Source: Rugamonas sp.
GTDB taxonomy: Bacteria; Pseudomonadota; Gammaproteobacteria; Burkholderiales; Burkholderiaceae_D
Length of the DNA: 40,091 nt
Assembly: GCF_025354735.1 (NCBI RefSeq)
Contig: NZ_JANXMI010000279.1
Span: forward strand, 1 to 40,091
Direction: 5' to 3'
Position numbers and translations under genes: made by a program. The notes below the pieces were generated by a model. That model made no database searches. It worked only from the letters and a program-made list of their open reading frames with translations, and was not told the origin of the DNA. The first letter of the stretch is position 1; every line of letters begins with the position of its first letter. Shown here piece by piece: positions 18,977 through 28,006 of the stretch.

Positions 18977-21900
18977 CCAGCTGATCGCGCTGTGCTTCCG
19001 GCGCCGCCATCTGGCGTGGGTGATCGCCATCGCGGTCGCCATCTACGGCTACATCTCGTGGACCCACATGGCCGTCGAAGCCTATCCCGACATCAGCGAC
19101 GTCACCGTGCAGGTCAGCACCCAGGTGCCGGGACTGGCCGCCGAAGAAATCGAACAGCAGATCACGACGCCGCTCGAACGCGCGCTCGGCAACACGCCCG
19201 GCCTGGTCACGGTGCGCTCCAGCAGCACCTTCGCGCTGTCCCTGATTACACTGGTGTTCCAGGACGGCACCGACGATTATTTCGCGCGCCAGCGCGTCAG
19301 CGAACGCATCGCGCAAGTGACGCTGCCGGCCGGCGTGCAGGCCAGCCTAGGTCCCATCTCCAGCCCGTCCGGCGAAATTTTCCGCTACACGCTGGAATCG
19401 GACAGCAAGAACCTGATGCAGCTGTCCGAGCTTCAAAAGTGGCTGGTGGTCCCGGCGCTCAAGCAGGTGGCCGGCATCGCCGACGTCAATAACTTCGGCG
19501 GCTACACCAAGGAATTCCAGCTCGAACTCGAGCCCGCGCAATTGCAGCGCTACGGCCTGTCGCTGAACGACGTCGTCGCCGCCATCAACAACAACAGCGC
19601 CAACGCCGGCGGCGGCCGCATCGCGCGCGGCGAGCAAAGCTATGTGGTGCGCGGCATCGGCCAGATCCACACGCTCGACGACCTGGGCGCCGTCGTCGTC
19701 ACGCAGACCGGCGGCGCGCCGGTGCAGCTGCGCGAACTGGGCAAGCTCCAATTCGGCCACCAGGAGCGCGAAGGCATCATGGGCAAGGACCTGAACCCGG
19801 ACAGCGTCGAAGGCATCGTCCTGATGCTGAAGGGCGAAAATCCGTCGCGCGTGCTCGAAGGCTTGCACGCCAAGGTCGCACAGCTACAGAAAAAACTCAC
19901 GCCCATGGGCGTGCGCATCGCGCCCTATATCGACCGCGACGACCTGGTCGACCTGACGGTCCACAAGGTCACGCACACCGTGCTCGAAGGAATAGGGCTG
20001 GTCTGCATCGTGCTGATACTGTTCCTCGGCAGCCCGCGCAGCGCCATCGTGGCGGCGGTCGCGATTCCGATCGCGCTGGTGACGGTGTTCATCATCATGA
20101 ACGCCACCCACATGCCGGCCAACCTGTTCTCGCTCGGCGCGATCGACTTCGGCATCATCGTCGACGGCGCCATCGTCGTCATGGAAGCGATCCTGCGCCG
20201 CCGCGAAGAGGCGCCCGACGCCGAACTCGATGAGGATGACATCCTCGAAACGGCCAGCCACGTGGCGCGCCCGATCTTCTCCGCCACCCTGATTATCGTG
20301 GCCGCCTACCTGCCGCTGTTCGCCTTCCAGCGCGCCGAGGGCAAGCTGTTCACGCCCATGGCCTACACCGTCGCCTACGCCTTGCTGGGCGCGCTCATTT
20401 GCACGCTGGTGCTGATTCCCGGCCTGGCCTTCGCGGCGCTGCGCATGCCGCGCAAGGTTTTCCACAACCGCCCGCTGGAGTGGCTGACGGCCGCCTACCG
20501 CAACACCCTGAGCCGCCTGATGGCGCGTCCGCCGATCGCCGGCGCCATCGGCCTGCTATGCCTGGTCGCGGTGCTGGTGCTGGGCGCGACGGCCGGCCGC
20601 GAATTCCTGCCGGAGCTCGACGAAGGTTCGCTGTGGCTGCAAGTGCAGCTGCCGTCCGGTTTATCGCTCGACAAGGGCAGCGAAATGGCGAGCCAGTTGC
20701 GCCGCACCCTGCACGAATTCCCGGAAGTGTCGTACGTGGTCACGCAAGTGGGCCGCAACGACGACGGCACCGATCCGTGGACGCCGTCGCATATGGAAGT
20801 GCCGGTCGGCCTGAAGCCCTACGACCAGTGGCCGGCCGGCGAAACCAAGGCGCGGCTGATCGCGCGCATGAACGCGCGCTTCGCCCGCATGCCCGGCTTC
20901 GACGTCGGCATCAGCCAGCCCATCATCGACGGCGTCAACGACGCCATCGGCGGCGCCCACAGCCCGCTGGTGCTGCGCGTCTACGGCGGCGACTTGAAGC
21001 AGAGCCGCCGCATCGGCGAGCAAATCGTCGCCATCCTCGGCTCGATACGCGGCACCGCGTCGGCCTCGCTGTTCCAGGAGCCGCCGATACCGCAGATGGT
21101 CGTCAAGATCGACCGCGAGGCGACAGCGCGCTTCGGCGTCAGCGCGGCCGACGTCGCGGCGCTGATCCAGACCGGCGTCGGCGGCGCGCCGGTGCTGCCG
21201 GTGTTCGTCGGCGAGCGCAGTTACAACGTCACCGTGCGCTTCCCGAAAAACAGCAAGGGCGGGCCACAGGCGCTGGGCCAGTTGTTTTTGAACAGCTCCA
21301 GCGGCGCCAAAATTCCCTTGTCGCAGGTGGCCGGCATCGCGCTGCAAACCGGCGAGAGCACCATTTCGCACGAGGGCGCCGAACGCCAGATCACGGTGCG
21401 CATCGACAATCGCGGCCGCGATTTGACCTCCTACCTGGCCGAGGCGCAGCAGCGCATCGACCGGGAAGTCAAATTCGATCCGGCCGAGGTGCGCCTGGAA
21501 TGGGCTGGCCAGTTCGAGAACGAACGCCGCGCGCAGGCGCGCCTGACCGTCATCCTCGGCCTGGTGATTTTGCTGATGGCGGTGCTGCTGTTCTTCCAGT
21601 TCGGGAAGCTGCGCCAGGCCTTGCTGATCCTCGGCGTGGTGCCGCTGGCGACGCTGGGTGGCCTGATCGCGCTGCACCTGACCGGCGAAACGCTTAACGT
21701 CGCCACGGCGGTCGGCTTCATCGCGCTGTTCGGGGTCTCGGTCCAGAATGGCATCATCATGGTGGCCAACTTCCGGCGCGTGCGCGGCGAGGGGCTGGAG
21801 CTGGGCGCGAGCGTCATCGCCGGCGCCACCGAACGTCTGCGGCCGGTGCTGATGACGGCCACCGTCGCCTCCTTCGGCATGCTGCCGGCGGCGCTGGCCA

Positions 21901-22064
21901 CCGGCGTCGGCACCGACGTGCAGCGCGGGCTGGCGACCGTCGTCGTCGGCGGGCTGGTGGTGTCGACGCTGCTCACGCTGTTCATTTTGCCGGTGCTGTA
22001 TTTCGCGATGGAGCGCTACTTCGAGGGCCGCAGCGCCAACCTGGCGCCGCGCAGCCTGCGCTGA
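18969..22064 (+). CDS. Heavy-metal RND efflux pump (CzcA/CnrA-like)
   Basis: 1031 aa, full length for the family. It has twelve predicted membrane helices in two halves, with large periplasmic loops after helices 1 and 7. The fourth helix carries DFGIIVDGAIVVME: Asp393, Asp399 and Glu406 match the proton-relay triad of CzcA. This DFG..DG pattern points to divalent-cation pumps (Co, Zn, Ni, Cd) rather than to copper/silver CusA pumps. The start ATG lies inside the adaptor gene's end, and the stop overlaps the next gene (TGATG). Metal choice cannot be settled here; the sensor's Cys-His-Cys set could read copper or nickel. Confidence 0.92.
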   Translation: MINQLIALCFRRRHLAWVIAIAVAIYGYISWTHMAVEAYPDISDVTVQVSTQVPGLAAEEIEQQITTPLERALGNTPGLVTVRSSSTFALSLITLVFQDGTDDYFARQRVSERIAQVTLPAGVQASLGPISSPSGEIFRYTLESDSKNLMQLSELQKWLVVPALKQVAGIADVNNFGGYTKEFQLELEPAQLQRYGLSLNDVVAAINNNSANAGGGRIARGEQSYVVRGIGQIHTLDDLGAVVVTQTGGAPVQLRELGKLQFGHQEREGIMGKDLNPDSVEGIVLMLKGENPSRVLEGLHAKVAQLQKKLTPMGVRIAPYIDRDDLVDLTVHKVTHTVLEGIGLVCIVLILFLGSPRSAIVAAVAIPIALVTVFIIMNATHMPANLFSLGAIDFGIIVDGAIVVMEAILRRREEAPDAELDEDDILETASHVARPIFSATLIIVAAYLPLFAFQRAEGKLFTPMAYTVAYALLGALICTLVLIPGLAFAALRMPRKVFHNRPLEWLTAAYRNTLSRLMARPPIAGAIGLLCLVAVLVLGATAGREFLPELDEGSLWLQVQLPSGLSLDKGSEMASQLRRTLHEFPEVSYVVTQVGRNDDGTDPWTPSHMEVPVGLKPYDQWPAGETKARLIARMNARFARMPGFDVGISQPIIDGVNDAIGGAHSPLVLRVYGGDLKQSRRIGEQIVAILGSIRGTASASLFQEPPIPQMVVKIDREATARFGVSAADVAALIQTGVGGAPVLPVFVGERSYNVTVRFPKNSKGGPQALGQLFLNSSSGAKIPLSQVAGIALQTGESTISHEGAERQITVRIDNRGRDLTSYLAEAQQRIDREVKFDPAEVRLEWAGQFENERRAQARLTVILGLVILLMAVLLFFQFGKLRQALLILGVVPLATLGGLIALHLTGETLNVATAVGFIALFGVSVQNGIIMVANFRRVRGEGLELGASVIAGATERLRPVLMTATVASFGMLPAALATGVGTDVQRGLATVVVGGLVVSTLLTLFILPVLYFAMERYFEGRSANLAPRSLR

Positions 22065-23572
22065 TGTTAACGATGATGAACGGGGTCAGAGCCATGCGCC
22101 AACCACACAATATATTCAAGCTGCGCCACGCGTTCGCCGCCGCCGGCTGCGCGACGCTGATCGCCGGCTGCGCCGCCGGCCCGGATTACGCGCGGCCGAA
22201 CGCCGCGCTGCCGACGGCTTATACGGCCGGCGCCAGCGAGCCGCCTCCATCGGCGGGCGGCGCCGACGACGCCCAGCGCTTCGATGCGGCGCTCGATATT
22301 CCGGCGCAGTGGTGGCAGCTGTTTCATTCGGCGGCCCTGAACCAGCTGATCGAGGCCAGCCTCCAGCACAATCCGACCGTGGAGGCGGCGCAGGCCGCGC
22401 TGCGCTCGGCGCGCGAGAACGTCGACGCGCAGCAGGGCGCGTTCTATCCGACGGTGGACGCGTCGTATGCGCCGACGCGGCAGAAGGTGGCCGGCACGCT
22501 GGCCAGTCCATTGGCGTCGAACGCGTATTACTACAATCTGCACACGGCGCAGGTGACGGTGTCCTACGTGCCCGACCTGTTCGGCGCCAACCGCCGCCAG
22601 GTGGAATCGTTGCAGGCGCAGGCCGAGTCGCAGCGCTATCAGATAGAGGCCACCAGCTTGACGCTGACCGCCAACGTCGCCAACGCCGCCATCGAGTATG
22701 CGATGCTCGATGCGCAGATCGCGGCCACGCGTGAAATGGTCGGCGCCCAGACCACGTTGCTGACGATGGCGCGCAGGCAGCTGGCGCTGGGCCAGGTGGC
22801 GCAGGCCGACGTGGCGACCCAGGAGGCGGCGCTGGCGGCGAGCGAAGTGGCCTTGCCGGCGCTGCAAAAACAGCTGGCGGTGCAGCGCAACCTGCTGACG
22901 GCGCTGGCCGGCCGCTATCCGGGCGACGGCACCGCGCCATCCTTCGATCTCGACGCGCTGCAACTGCCGGCGACGCTGCCCCTGACGCTGCCGGCCAGCC
23001 TGGTCGAACACCGGCCCGACGTGCGCGCCGCCGAAGCCGAGCTGCAAGCGGCCAGCGCGCAGGTGGGCGTGGCCGCCGCCAACCGTCTGCCCAACATCAC
23101 GCTGGGCGTGAACGCCTGGGGTTCGTCGGCCAGCACCCTGGGTGAGCTGTTCAAATCCGGCACCGGTTTCTGGTCGCTGGCGGCCAGCGTCGCGCAGCCG
23201 GTGTTCGACGGCGGCGCGCTCAAGCACCGGCAGGGCGCGGCGCAGGCGGCCTACGAGCAGGCGGCGGCGCAGTATCGCGGCACCGTCATCACGGCCTTCC
23301 AGAACGTGGCCGACGCGCTCAACGCCATCGAATACGACGCCGTCGCCCTGCGCGCTGCGACCAGCGGCGAACGCGCGGCCGCCAAAAGCCTGGGCATCGG
23401 CAAGCGCCAGCTGGCGCTGGGCGACATCAGCCCGATGGCGTTGCTGGCCAGCGAACAGGCCAGCCAGCAGGCGCGCTTTAACTTGGCGCAGGCGCGCGCC
23501 AACCGGCTGGCCGACACGGTGGCGCTGTTCCAGGCGCTCGGTGGCGGCTGGTGGAATCGCGGCGGCGGCTAA
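22064..23572 (+). CDS. Outer-membrane efflux channel lipoprotein (NodT family)
   Basis: 502 aa if started at the overlapping ATG 22064; ATG 22094 (MRQPHNIFKLRHAF) is equally good by signal-peptide shape. The lipobox IAGC (Cys36 from the first ATG) is followed by AAGPDYARP, the hallmark of NodT/OprM-type channels. Two repeats of the TolC fold follow: WWQLFHSAALNQLIEASLQH, VEAAQAALRSARENVDAQQG, then LVEHRPDVRAAEAELQAASA. It completes the tripartite efflux system. No terminator with a T run is evident after it. Confidence 0.9.
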   Translation: MLTMMNGVRAMRQPHNIFKLRHAFAAAGCATLIAGCAAGPDYARPNAALPTAYTAGASEPPPSAGGADDAQRFDAALDIPAQWWQLFHSAALNQLIEASLQHNPTVEAAQAALRSARENVDAQQGAFYPTVDASYAPTRQKVAGTLASPLASNAYYYNLHTAQVTVSYVPDLFGANRRQVESLQAQAESQRYQIEATSLTLTANVANAAIEYAMLDAQIAATREMVGAQTTLLTMARRQLALGQVAQADVATQEAALAASEVALPALQKQLAVQRNLLTALAGRYPGDGTAPSFDLDALQLPATLPLTLPASLVEHRPDVRAAEAELQAASAQVGVAAANRLPNITLGVNAWGSSASTLGELFKSGTGFWSLAASVAQPVFDGGALKHRQGAAQAAYEQAAAQYRGTVITAFQNVADALNAIEYDAVALRAATSGERAAAKSLGIGKRQLALGDISPMALLASEQASQQARFNLAQARANRLADTVALFQALGGGWWNRGGG

Positions 23573-23639
23573 AAGATCGGCGCCGATTAAATGCGGCGGC
23601 GGTGTATGCTGGCGTTATAAAAATACGCGGGGAGACGCA

Positions 23640-24044
23640 ATGGAAATCGAGCGCTACGACATGGGGCCGCGCTTCAGCGAGATGACGGTGGTCGATCTGG
23701 GCGTGGCGAGAATGATCTACATCTCCGGCCAGGTGGCCGAGAACACGGCGCTCGACGTGCGCGGGCAGACGCGCGAAGTGCTGGTCTTCATCGACCGCCT
23801 GCTGGCGCGCGCCGGCGCCGACAAGCGCGCCATCGTCTCGGCGCGCATCTACCTGGCCTCGGCCGGCGATTATGCGGCGATGAATTCGGTGTGGGACGAC
23901 TGGGTGGCGCCAGGCCACGCGCCGGCCCGCGCCACGGTCGGCGCGAAACTGGTCCGCCCCGAATACAAAGTCGAAATCGAAGTGACGGCGGCCACGCCGG
24001 CCAACTCCGACAGCGGCGCCGGCGCGGTTCGCCATCGAGGGTAG
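23640..24044 (+). CDS. RidA/YjgF-family protein
   Basis: 134 aa from ATG 23640, with GGGGAG six bases upstream. A single YjgF/RidA trimer-type domain: RMIYISGQVAENTALDVRGQ, VSARIYLASAGDYAAMNSVW, then PARATVGAKLVRPEYKVEIE, which keeps the Arg and Glu of the RidA active cleft. RidA enzymes hydrolyse reactive enamine/imine intermediates, but several subgroups have other jobs. The next gene starts 2 bases after its stop, so it is co-expressed with a solute-binding protein. Confidence 0.88.
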   Translation: MEIERYDMGPRFSEMTVVDLGVARMIYISGQVAENTALDVRGQTREVLVFIDRLLARAGADKRAIVSARIYLASAGDYAAMNSVWDDWVAPGHAPARATVGAKLVRPEYKVEIEVTAATPANSDSGAGAVRHRG

Positions 24045-24046
24045 CC

Positions 24047-24796
24047 ATGAGGCCAAGGGCGAGGCGCACCATCGCATTGTTGTCGCTCGCGCTGCCGCTG
24101 GTAGCGAAGGCGCAGGCGGCGACGGCCGACGTCACGCTGTACATGATGGAAGTGCCGCCCTTGACCGTCAATGCCGTCGACCGGCGCGGACCGGCCGGCG
24201 ATATCACGATGGAGGCGATCCGGCGTGCCGGCTACCGGCCCGATCTGAAGGTGGTGCCGAGCAACCGCGCGATGCGGCAGGTTCAACTGACCACCAGCCG
24301 CGACGAGCTGATTATCCCGCTGGCCAGGCAACAGGAGCGCGAGCCGCACTACACCTGGATTGCGCCGGTGGCCAAAGTCCATCGCGCTTTTTTTTCGATG
24401 ACGCGGCGCGTGCGGTCGTTCGGCGAGGCGCGCACCGCGTTCCGCACGATCGCGGTGGCGCGCGGCACGGCGGGCCTCAACATCCTGCATGAACAGGGAT
24501 TTCCCGACGCCCAGTTGGTGGAAGTGGTCGACGGCATCGCGGCGGCGAAGATGCTGATGATAGGCCGGGTCGACGCGTGGTACGGCCCCGAACTCCAGTT
24601 CAGGCAATGGCAGCGCGAGACCGATCCGCAAGGCCGCGTGCAAAAAGGCGCGCGCCTCGGATCGACGGAAAATTATCTGGCCTGTTCCCGGAGCTGCGAT
24701 CCGGTGCTGGTGGCGCGCCTCGGCGAGGCGCTGGAGAAGATGCGCCGGGACGGCTCGATCAAGGCCATCGAGGCACGCTACGCCGGGGGCGAATAG
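24047..24796 (+). CDS. Periplasmic solute-binding protein, family 3-like
   Basis: 249 aa from ATG 24047. A twin-Arg-rich N-region and hydrophobic core lead to cleavage near AKAQA-A. The body has DVTLYMMEVPPLTVNAVDRR, EAIRRAGYRPDLKVVPSNRA, WIAPVAKVHRAFFSMTRRV and a final LEKMRRDGSIKAIEARYAGG helix, the pattern of polar amino-acid binding proteins. No transporter genes are adjacent. Coupling to a RidA gene hints at an amino-acid or amine ligand, but this is inference. Confidence 0.78.
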   Translation: MRPRARRTIALLSLALPLVAKAQAATADVTLYMMEVPPLTVNAVDRRGPAGDITMEAIRRAGYRPDLKVVPSNRAMRQVQLTTSRDELIIPLARQQEREPHYTWIAPVAKVHRAFFSMTRRVRSFGEARTAFRTIAVARGTAGLNILHEQGFPDAQLVEVVDGIAAAKMLMIGRVDAWYGPELQFRQWQRETDPQGRVQKGARLGSTENYLACSRSCDPVLVARLGEALEKMRRDGSIKAIEARYAGGE

Positions 24797-24812
24797 CGAA
24801 TCGGCAAACAAT

Positions 24813-24840
24813 CGGATAAACGGTTTATATCGTTTATCCG
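24813..24840. terminator. Hairpin between convergent genes, likely bidirectional terminator
   Basis: A perfect 10-base inverted repeat, CGGATAAACG and CGTTTATCCG, with an 8-base loop. It lies between the binding-protein stop and the stop of the convergent small gene. It lacks a long T run. Confidence 0.55.
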
Positions 24841-24848
24841 GTGTGCGC

Positions 24849-25175
24849 TTACACGGCGGCGCTGACCTTGCCTTTTTCGGCGGCGGCCTGCATTTGCTGC
24901 TTGATGATGGCGTTGATCTTGTCGATGACGGCCTGGCGGTCGGCCGGCGACATATTGGCCAGATCGCTTTCCTTGATGCCCATCTGGGCCAGGATGGCGG
25001 CGCGCATGCGCTGCTCCGGCGTCATCTTGCTCAGGGCGGCCAACTGCGCTTCCGGGCTGTCGTCGCTGCCTTTGGCGGCGCTGAGCATGGAGGCGAAGTC
25101 GGCGCCGGACGACTTGGCGCCGCCCACGGCGGTCGGGCTGGCGTTGTTGTTATTGTTAATCGACGATATGTTCAT
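24849..25175 (-). CDS. Small Asn-rich hypothetical protein
   Basis: 108 aa. An excellent ribosome site (AAGGAG) precedes the ATG. The N-terminus is polar with a five-Asn run (MNISSINNNNNASPTAVGG). The C-terminal half is helical and amphipathic (MTPEQRMRAAILAQMGIKES then PADRQAVIDKINAIIKQQMQ). There is no signal peptide, membrane helix or recognised domain. The disordered head followed by a helical pair resembles secreted or chaperone-bound small proteins, but I do not recognise a family. Confidence 0.7.
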   Translation of the reverse strand: MNISSINNNNNASPTAVGGAKSSGADFASMLSAAKGSDDSPEAQLAALSKMTPEQRMRAAILAQMGIKESDLANMSPADRQAVIDKINAIIKQQMQAAAEKGKVSAAV

Positions 25176-25324
25176 CTATTCTCCTTGCGTGGTTGAGGGA
25201 AGGGACGCGTGTCCGCCATCTGTTAGCGGGGGGAGCGGGGCGCTACCCGGAAATGCGGCGGCTGGACTATAACTATTAAAAAGATATTTTTCAAGTTAGC
25301 TAACTCAGGGGCGCTTAGCGGCGC

Positions 25325-26026
25325 TCAGCGCCGATTCCACACCACCGTGCTTTGCTGCAGGCTGCGTCCCGCCTGACGCCGGCGGCGTTCGCGCCGCGAG
25401 CCGTGGGCGGCCGCCGGCGCGGACGGCCCGCCAGTCTGCACCCAGCCCAGTTGCGGTTCATATTTCTGCGCATAGCCGCCGGGCAGCACGTCGAACGCCG
25501 CGCCGGCGTGGCCGCAGAAATCCATCGCCACCTGGCTGTGGCGGTGCGCGAACCAGTTCGGCGTGACGAAATCGCTGACCAGCGTGTCGCCGATCTTGTA
25601 GCCGTATTGGTCGCCCTGCACCGGGTCGCAGATTTCGGCGGCCCAGAAATGCCCGGCCGTATCCTGATACGCACCGTTCAACCACGGGTCGACCGCCATT
25701 TCGCACAGTTCATGGCTGGCGCCGACCGACACGCTGGCGCCGCCGGCCCGCAGCGTCTTGACGAACACCTTGGAGAGTGGATTGCCGTCGTTGCTCAGGT
25801 CGTGATAGGCGAGGGCGCTGGCCTGGTCGCTATTGTCGAGAAACACCAACCACCAGGCACCGGCCGGCGGCGATTGTCCGGCCGGCAGCAGCGTGAAACG
25901 GGCTTGCTCCACCCGCCAGACCGATGCCAGGTCTTGATTCCACTGCCGCGCCAGGGCCGGCAGCATCGTCCCGATATCGGCATCGGACAGCGCCGTCGAT
26001 TCATTGATGACTACGATGTCAGGCAT
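25325..26026 (-). CDS. Hypothetical protein with HELxE motif
   Basis: 233 aa with GGGAG upstream. No signal peptide. Residues 102-115 read GASHELCEMAVDPW, with His105, Glu106 and Glu109. Related uncharacterised proteins carry a similar SHEL.E..DP block. It could bind a metal, but a gluzincin-type second His is not seen in the usual place. The segment YQDTAGHFWAAEICDPVQGD, then YVTPNWF-like text and HSQVAMDFCG, is probably also conserved. The last 35 residues are a basic Arg-rich tail. Activity unknown. Confidence 0.6.
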   Translation of the reverse strand: MPDIVVINESTALSDADIGTMLPALARQWNQDLASVWRVEQARFTLLPAGQSPPAGAWWLVFLDNSDQASALAYHDLSNDGNPLSKVFVKTLRAGGASVSVGASHELCEMAVDPWLNGAYQDTAGHFWAAEICDPVQGDQYGYKIGDTLVSDFVTPNWFAHRHSQVAMDFCGHAGAAFDVLPGGYAQKYEPQLGWVQTGGPSAPAAAHGSRRERRRRQAGRSLQQSTVVWNRR

Positions 26027-26271
26027 GGTATAGCTCCCGCCGCTGATGGTGCTTTATTTATATCCTTTATCGTTGGAAAGTACAAGGCGCGGGCGTTTTG
26101 CGCCGCCGGGGCGCCGTGCGTAGGATAAAGATGACATTTCGCAATGTTAGCGGCTTACATAAGGGCCTAAGGTCGTCCTATACCGGCCACGGCCGGGCGC
26201 CGCTAAAGTGATACTCATCGGATCGGCAGGCAAGCGATCCCCACCGAGTCACTCCTTCACGAGGCCGCCAA

Positions 26272-27066
26272 ATGTACACCACCACCGCCAACGACACCGC
26301 CCGCGACGCGATCATCGGCGCACGCCTGCTCAATGGCGGCGCGGCGGCCCCGGCCCCGATCAGCACGATAGGCGCGCAGCAGAACGACTTGCTGCGGGCC
26401 CTGTCGCGCGAGGACCTGGCGCAGTTGTTCCCGCATCTGGAATTCGTCAAGCTGAGCGTGCGCCAGCGCCTTTATGAGTGCGGCGGCAAGATCGATTACG
26501 CCTACTTCCCGACCAACGCCATCGTCTCGCTGCAATATGTGCTGGAAGACGGCGCCACCACCGAAATCGCCGTCGTCGGCCATGACGGCGTGGCCGGCCT
26601 GGCCATGCACGCGGCGGACCGCGCCAGCTGCTGCGCCATCGTGCAGTCGGCCGGCTACGGCTATCGCCTGAAAACGGAACACCTGCTGGCCGCGTTCAGC
26701 GAAGGCGGCGCCCTGGCCCGCTTGCTGATGCGCTACACCAGCGCCATGTTCGCGCAGATGGCGCAAAACGTCGTCGCCAGCCGCCACAGCAGCATGGAAC
26801 AGAAACTGTGCCGCTGGCTGCTCGACCGGCTCGACCGCTCGGTCTCGAACGAACTGAAGGTGACGCAGGAAACCATCGCCCAGATGCTCGGCGTGCGGCG
26901 CGAAAGCATCACCGGCGCGGCCGGCAAATTGCAGGACGAGGGGATGATAGAGTGCGGCCGCGGCCGCATCCTCGTGACCGACCGCGCGCGCATGGAGCGC
27001 TATGCCGGCAGCTGCTACACGGCCGGCCGCGCCGCCGCCTTGCAGACGCAAACGTATCACGCTTGA
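26272..27066 (+). CDS. Crp/Fnr-family transcriptional regulator
   Basis: 264 aa. An N-terminal cupin-like cyclic-nucleotide-binding fold (about residues 45-165: LEFVKLSVRQRLYECGGKID, AIVSLQYVLEDGATTEIAVV, GHDGVAG) is followed by a Crp-type winged helix (about 190-245: TQETIAQMLGVRRESITGAA). The loop lacks the Arg/Ser pair that binds cAMP in Crp and there is no Fnr-type Cys cluster, so the signal is unknown. It belongs to a group that is common in multiple paralogues in betaproteobacteria. It stands alone. Confidence 0.85.
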   Translation: MYTTTANDTARDAIIGARLLNGGAAAPAPISTIGAQQNDLLRALSREDLAQLFPHLEFVKLSVRQRLYECGGKIDYAYFPTNAIVSLQYVLEDGATTEIAVVGHDGVAGLAMHAADRASCCAIVQSAGYGYRLKTEHLLAAFSEGGALARLLMRYTSAMFAQMAQNVVASRHSSMEQKLCRWLLDRLDRSVSNELKVTQETIAQMLGVRRESITGAAGKLQDEGMIECGRGRILVTDRARMERYAGSCYTAGRAAALQTQTYHA

Positions 27067-27211
27067 TTGCTGCGGACACAGGGAGCGGAAGTGGGCCGCG
27101 ACGTCAAACAGACGACGGATTTCGCGTCCCGCTTCAGGTGACAATTTGCGTATTTTGCTCTCAGGAATAATGCTATCCTGACAAAATTCCTTTTTGCGGC
27201 GCTGCGCTTCC

Positions 27212-27919
27212 ATGCCCGACTCGCTCCTCCCCCTGTATTTGCTGCTTTTCCTCCCCCTCAAAGCGCTGTGGCGTAGCCGGTATCCGGCTCCGCCCAAGCC
27301 GACATTGCCCGCATTGCAAAGCTATTGGCGACAAAGCCGCTTCCTGCTCGTGCTGCTCGGCGTGTTTGCGCTGGTCGCGTGGCGGGGAAATCACTCTGTC
27401 AAGGAACTTGGACTCGCGATTCCGCCATCGCCGGGCGGCGTTTGGGGCTTGGTGTGCGCCGGCTGTCTATTGGCGGTGCTGCTGATTGTCGATCAGTGGA
27501 TGGCGTTCAGGATGACGGAGGAAGATCGCGTCAAACAGGCCGACAAATTAGGCGAGCTGCCGTTTCCGATGCCGCGAACCGGCGTTGAAACTATCGCCTA
27601 CATCGCCATGATGCTTGCGATGACGGCAAGCTGGGAGCTGCTGTATCGCGGCTATCTGCTGCTGGTGCTCGCGCCGCTCACCGGCATGCCGCTGGCGGTG
27701 GCGCTGGCGGCCGTCGCCTATGGGGCCGCGCACGGCTACAAGAATCCGTGGCAATTTGCCGGTGCCATCGCGATCGCTTTGGCGTTCACCGTTGGATACG
27801 CGCTCACCGGCAGTCTGTGGTGGCTCATCGTGCTGCATGCGGCCACGCCGCTGTCCATGGTTTACGTGGTGCGCAGGCTGAAGGCGGCGGCGCCGCTGGA
27901 TGGGGCGGTGTCGCCGTAA
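27212..27919 (+). CDS. CPBP-family (Abi/Rce1-like) membrane protein with altered motif
   Basis: 235 aa from ATG 27212; no clear ribosome site, and a TTG lies six codons upstream. Several membrane helices are evident. The three CPBP motifs are present: motif 1 at WELLYRG (Trp141, Glu142, Arg146), motif 2 at YGAAHGY (His174) and motif 3 at LHAATPL (His209). Motif 1 is normally EExxxR; here the first Glu is Trp. Known functions include prenyl-protein processing and bacteriocin immunity. With this change it may be a catalytically silent member. Confidence 0.75.
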   Translation: MPDSLLPLYLLLFLPLKALWRSRYPAPPKPTLPALQSYWRQSRFLLVLLGVFALVAWRGNHSVKELGLAIPPSPGGVWGLVCAGCLLAVLLIVDQWMAFRMTEEDRVKQADKLGELPFPMPRTGVETIAYIAMMLAMTASWELLYRGYLLLVLAPLTGMPLAVALAAVAYGAAHGYKNPWQFAGAIAIALAFTVGYALTGSLWWLIVLHAATPLSMVYVVRRLKAAAPLDGAVSP

Positions 27920-28006
27920 CAAGATGCGTGAGCAGTGCGATGCCACCGCCTCCGGCTGGGAATGGCGGCCCGCATCGCCCACTTCTGCGCCGTATTATTA
28001 GCGCGA

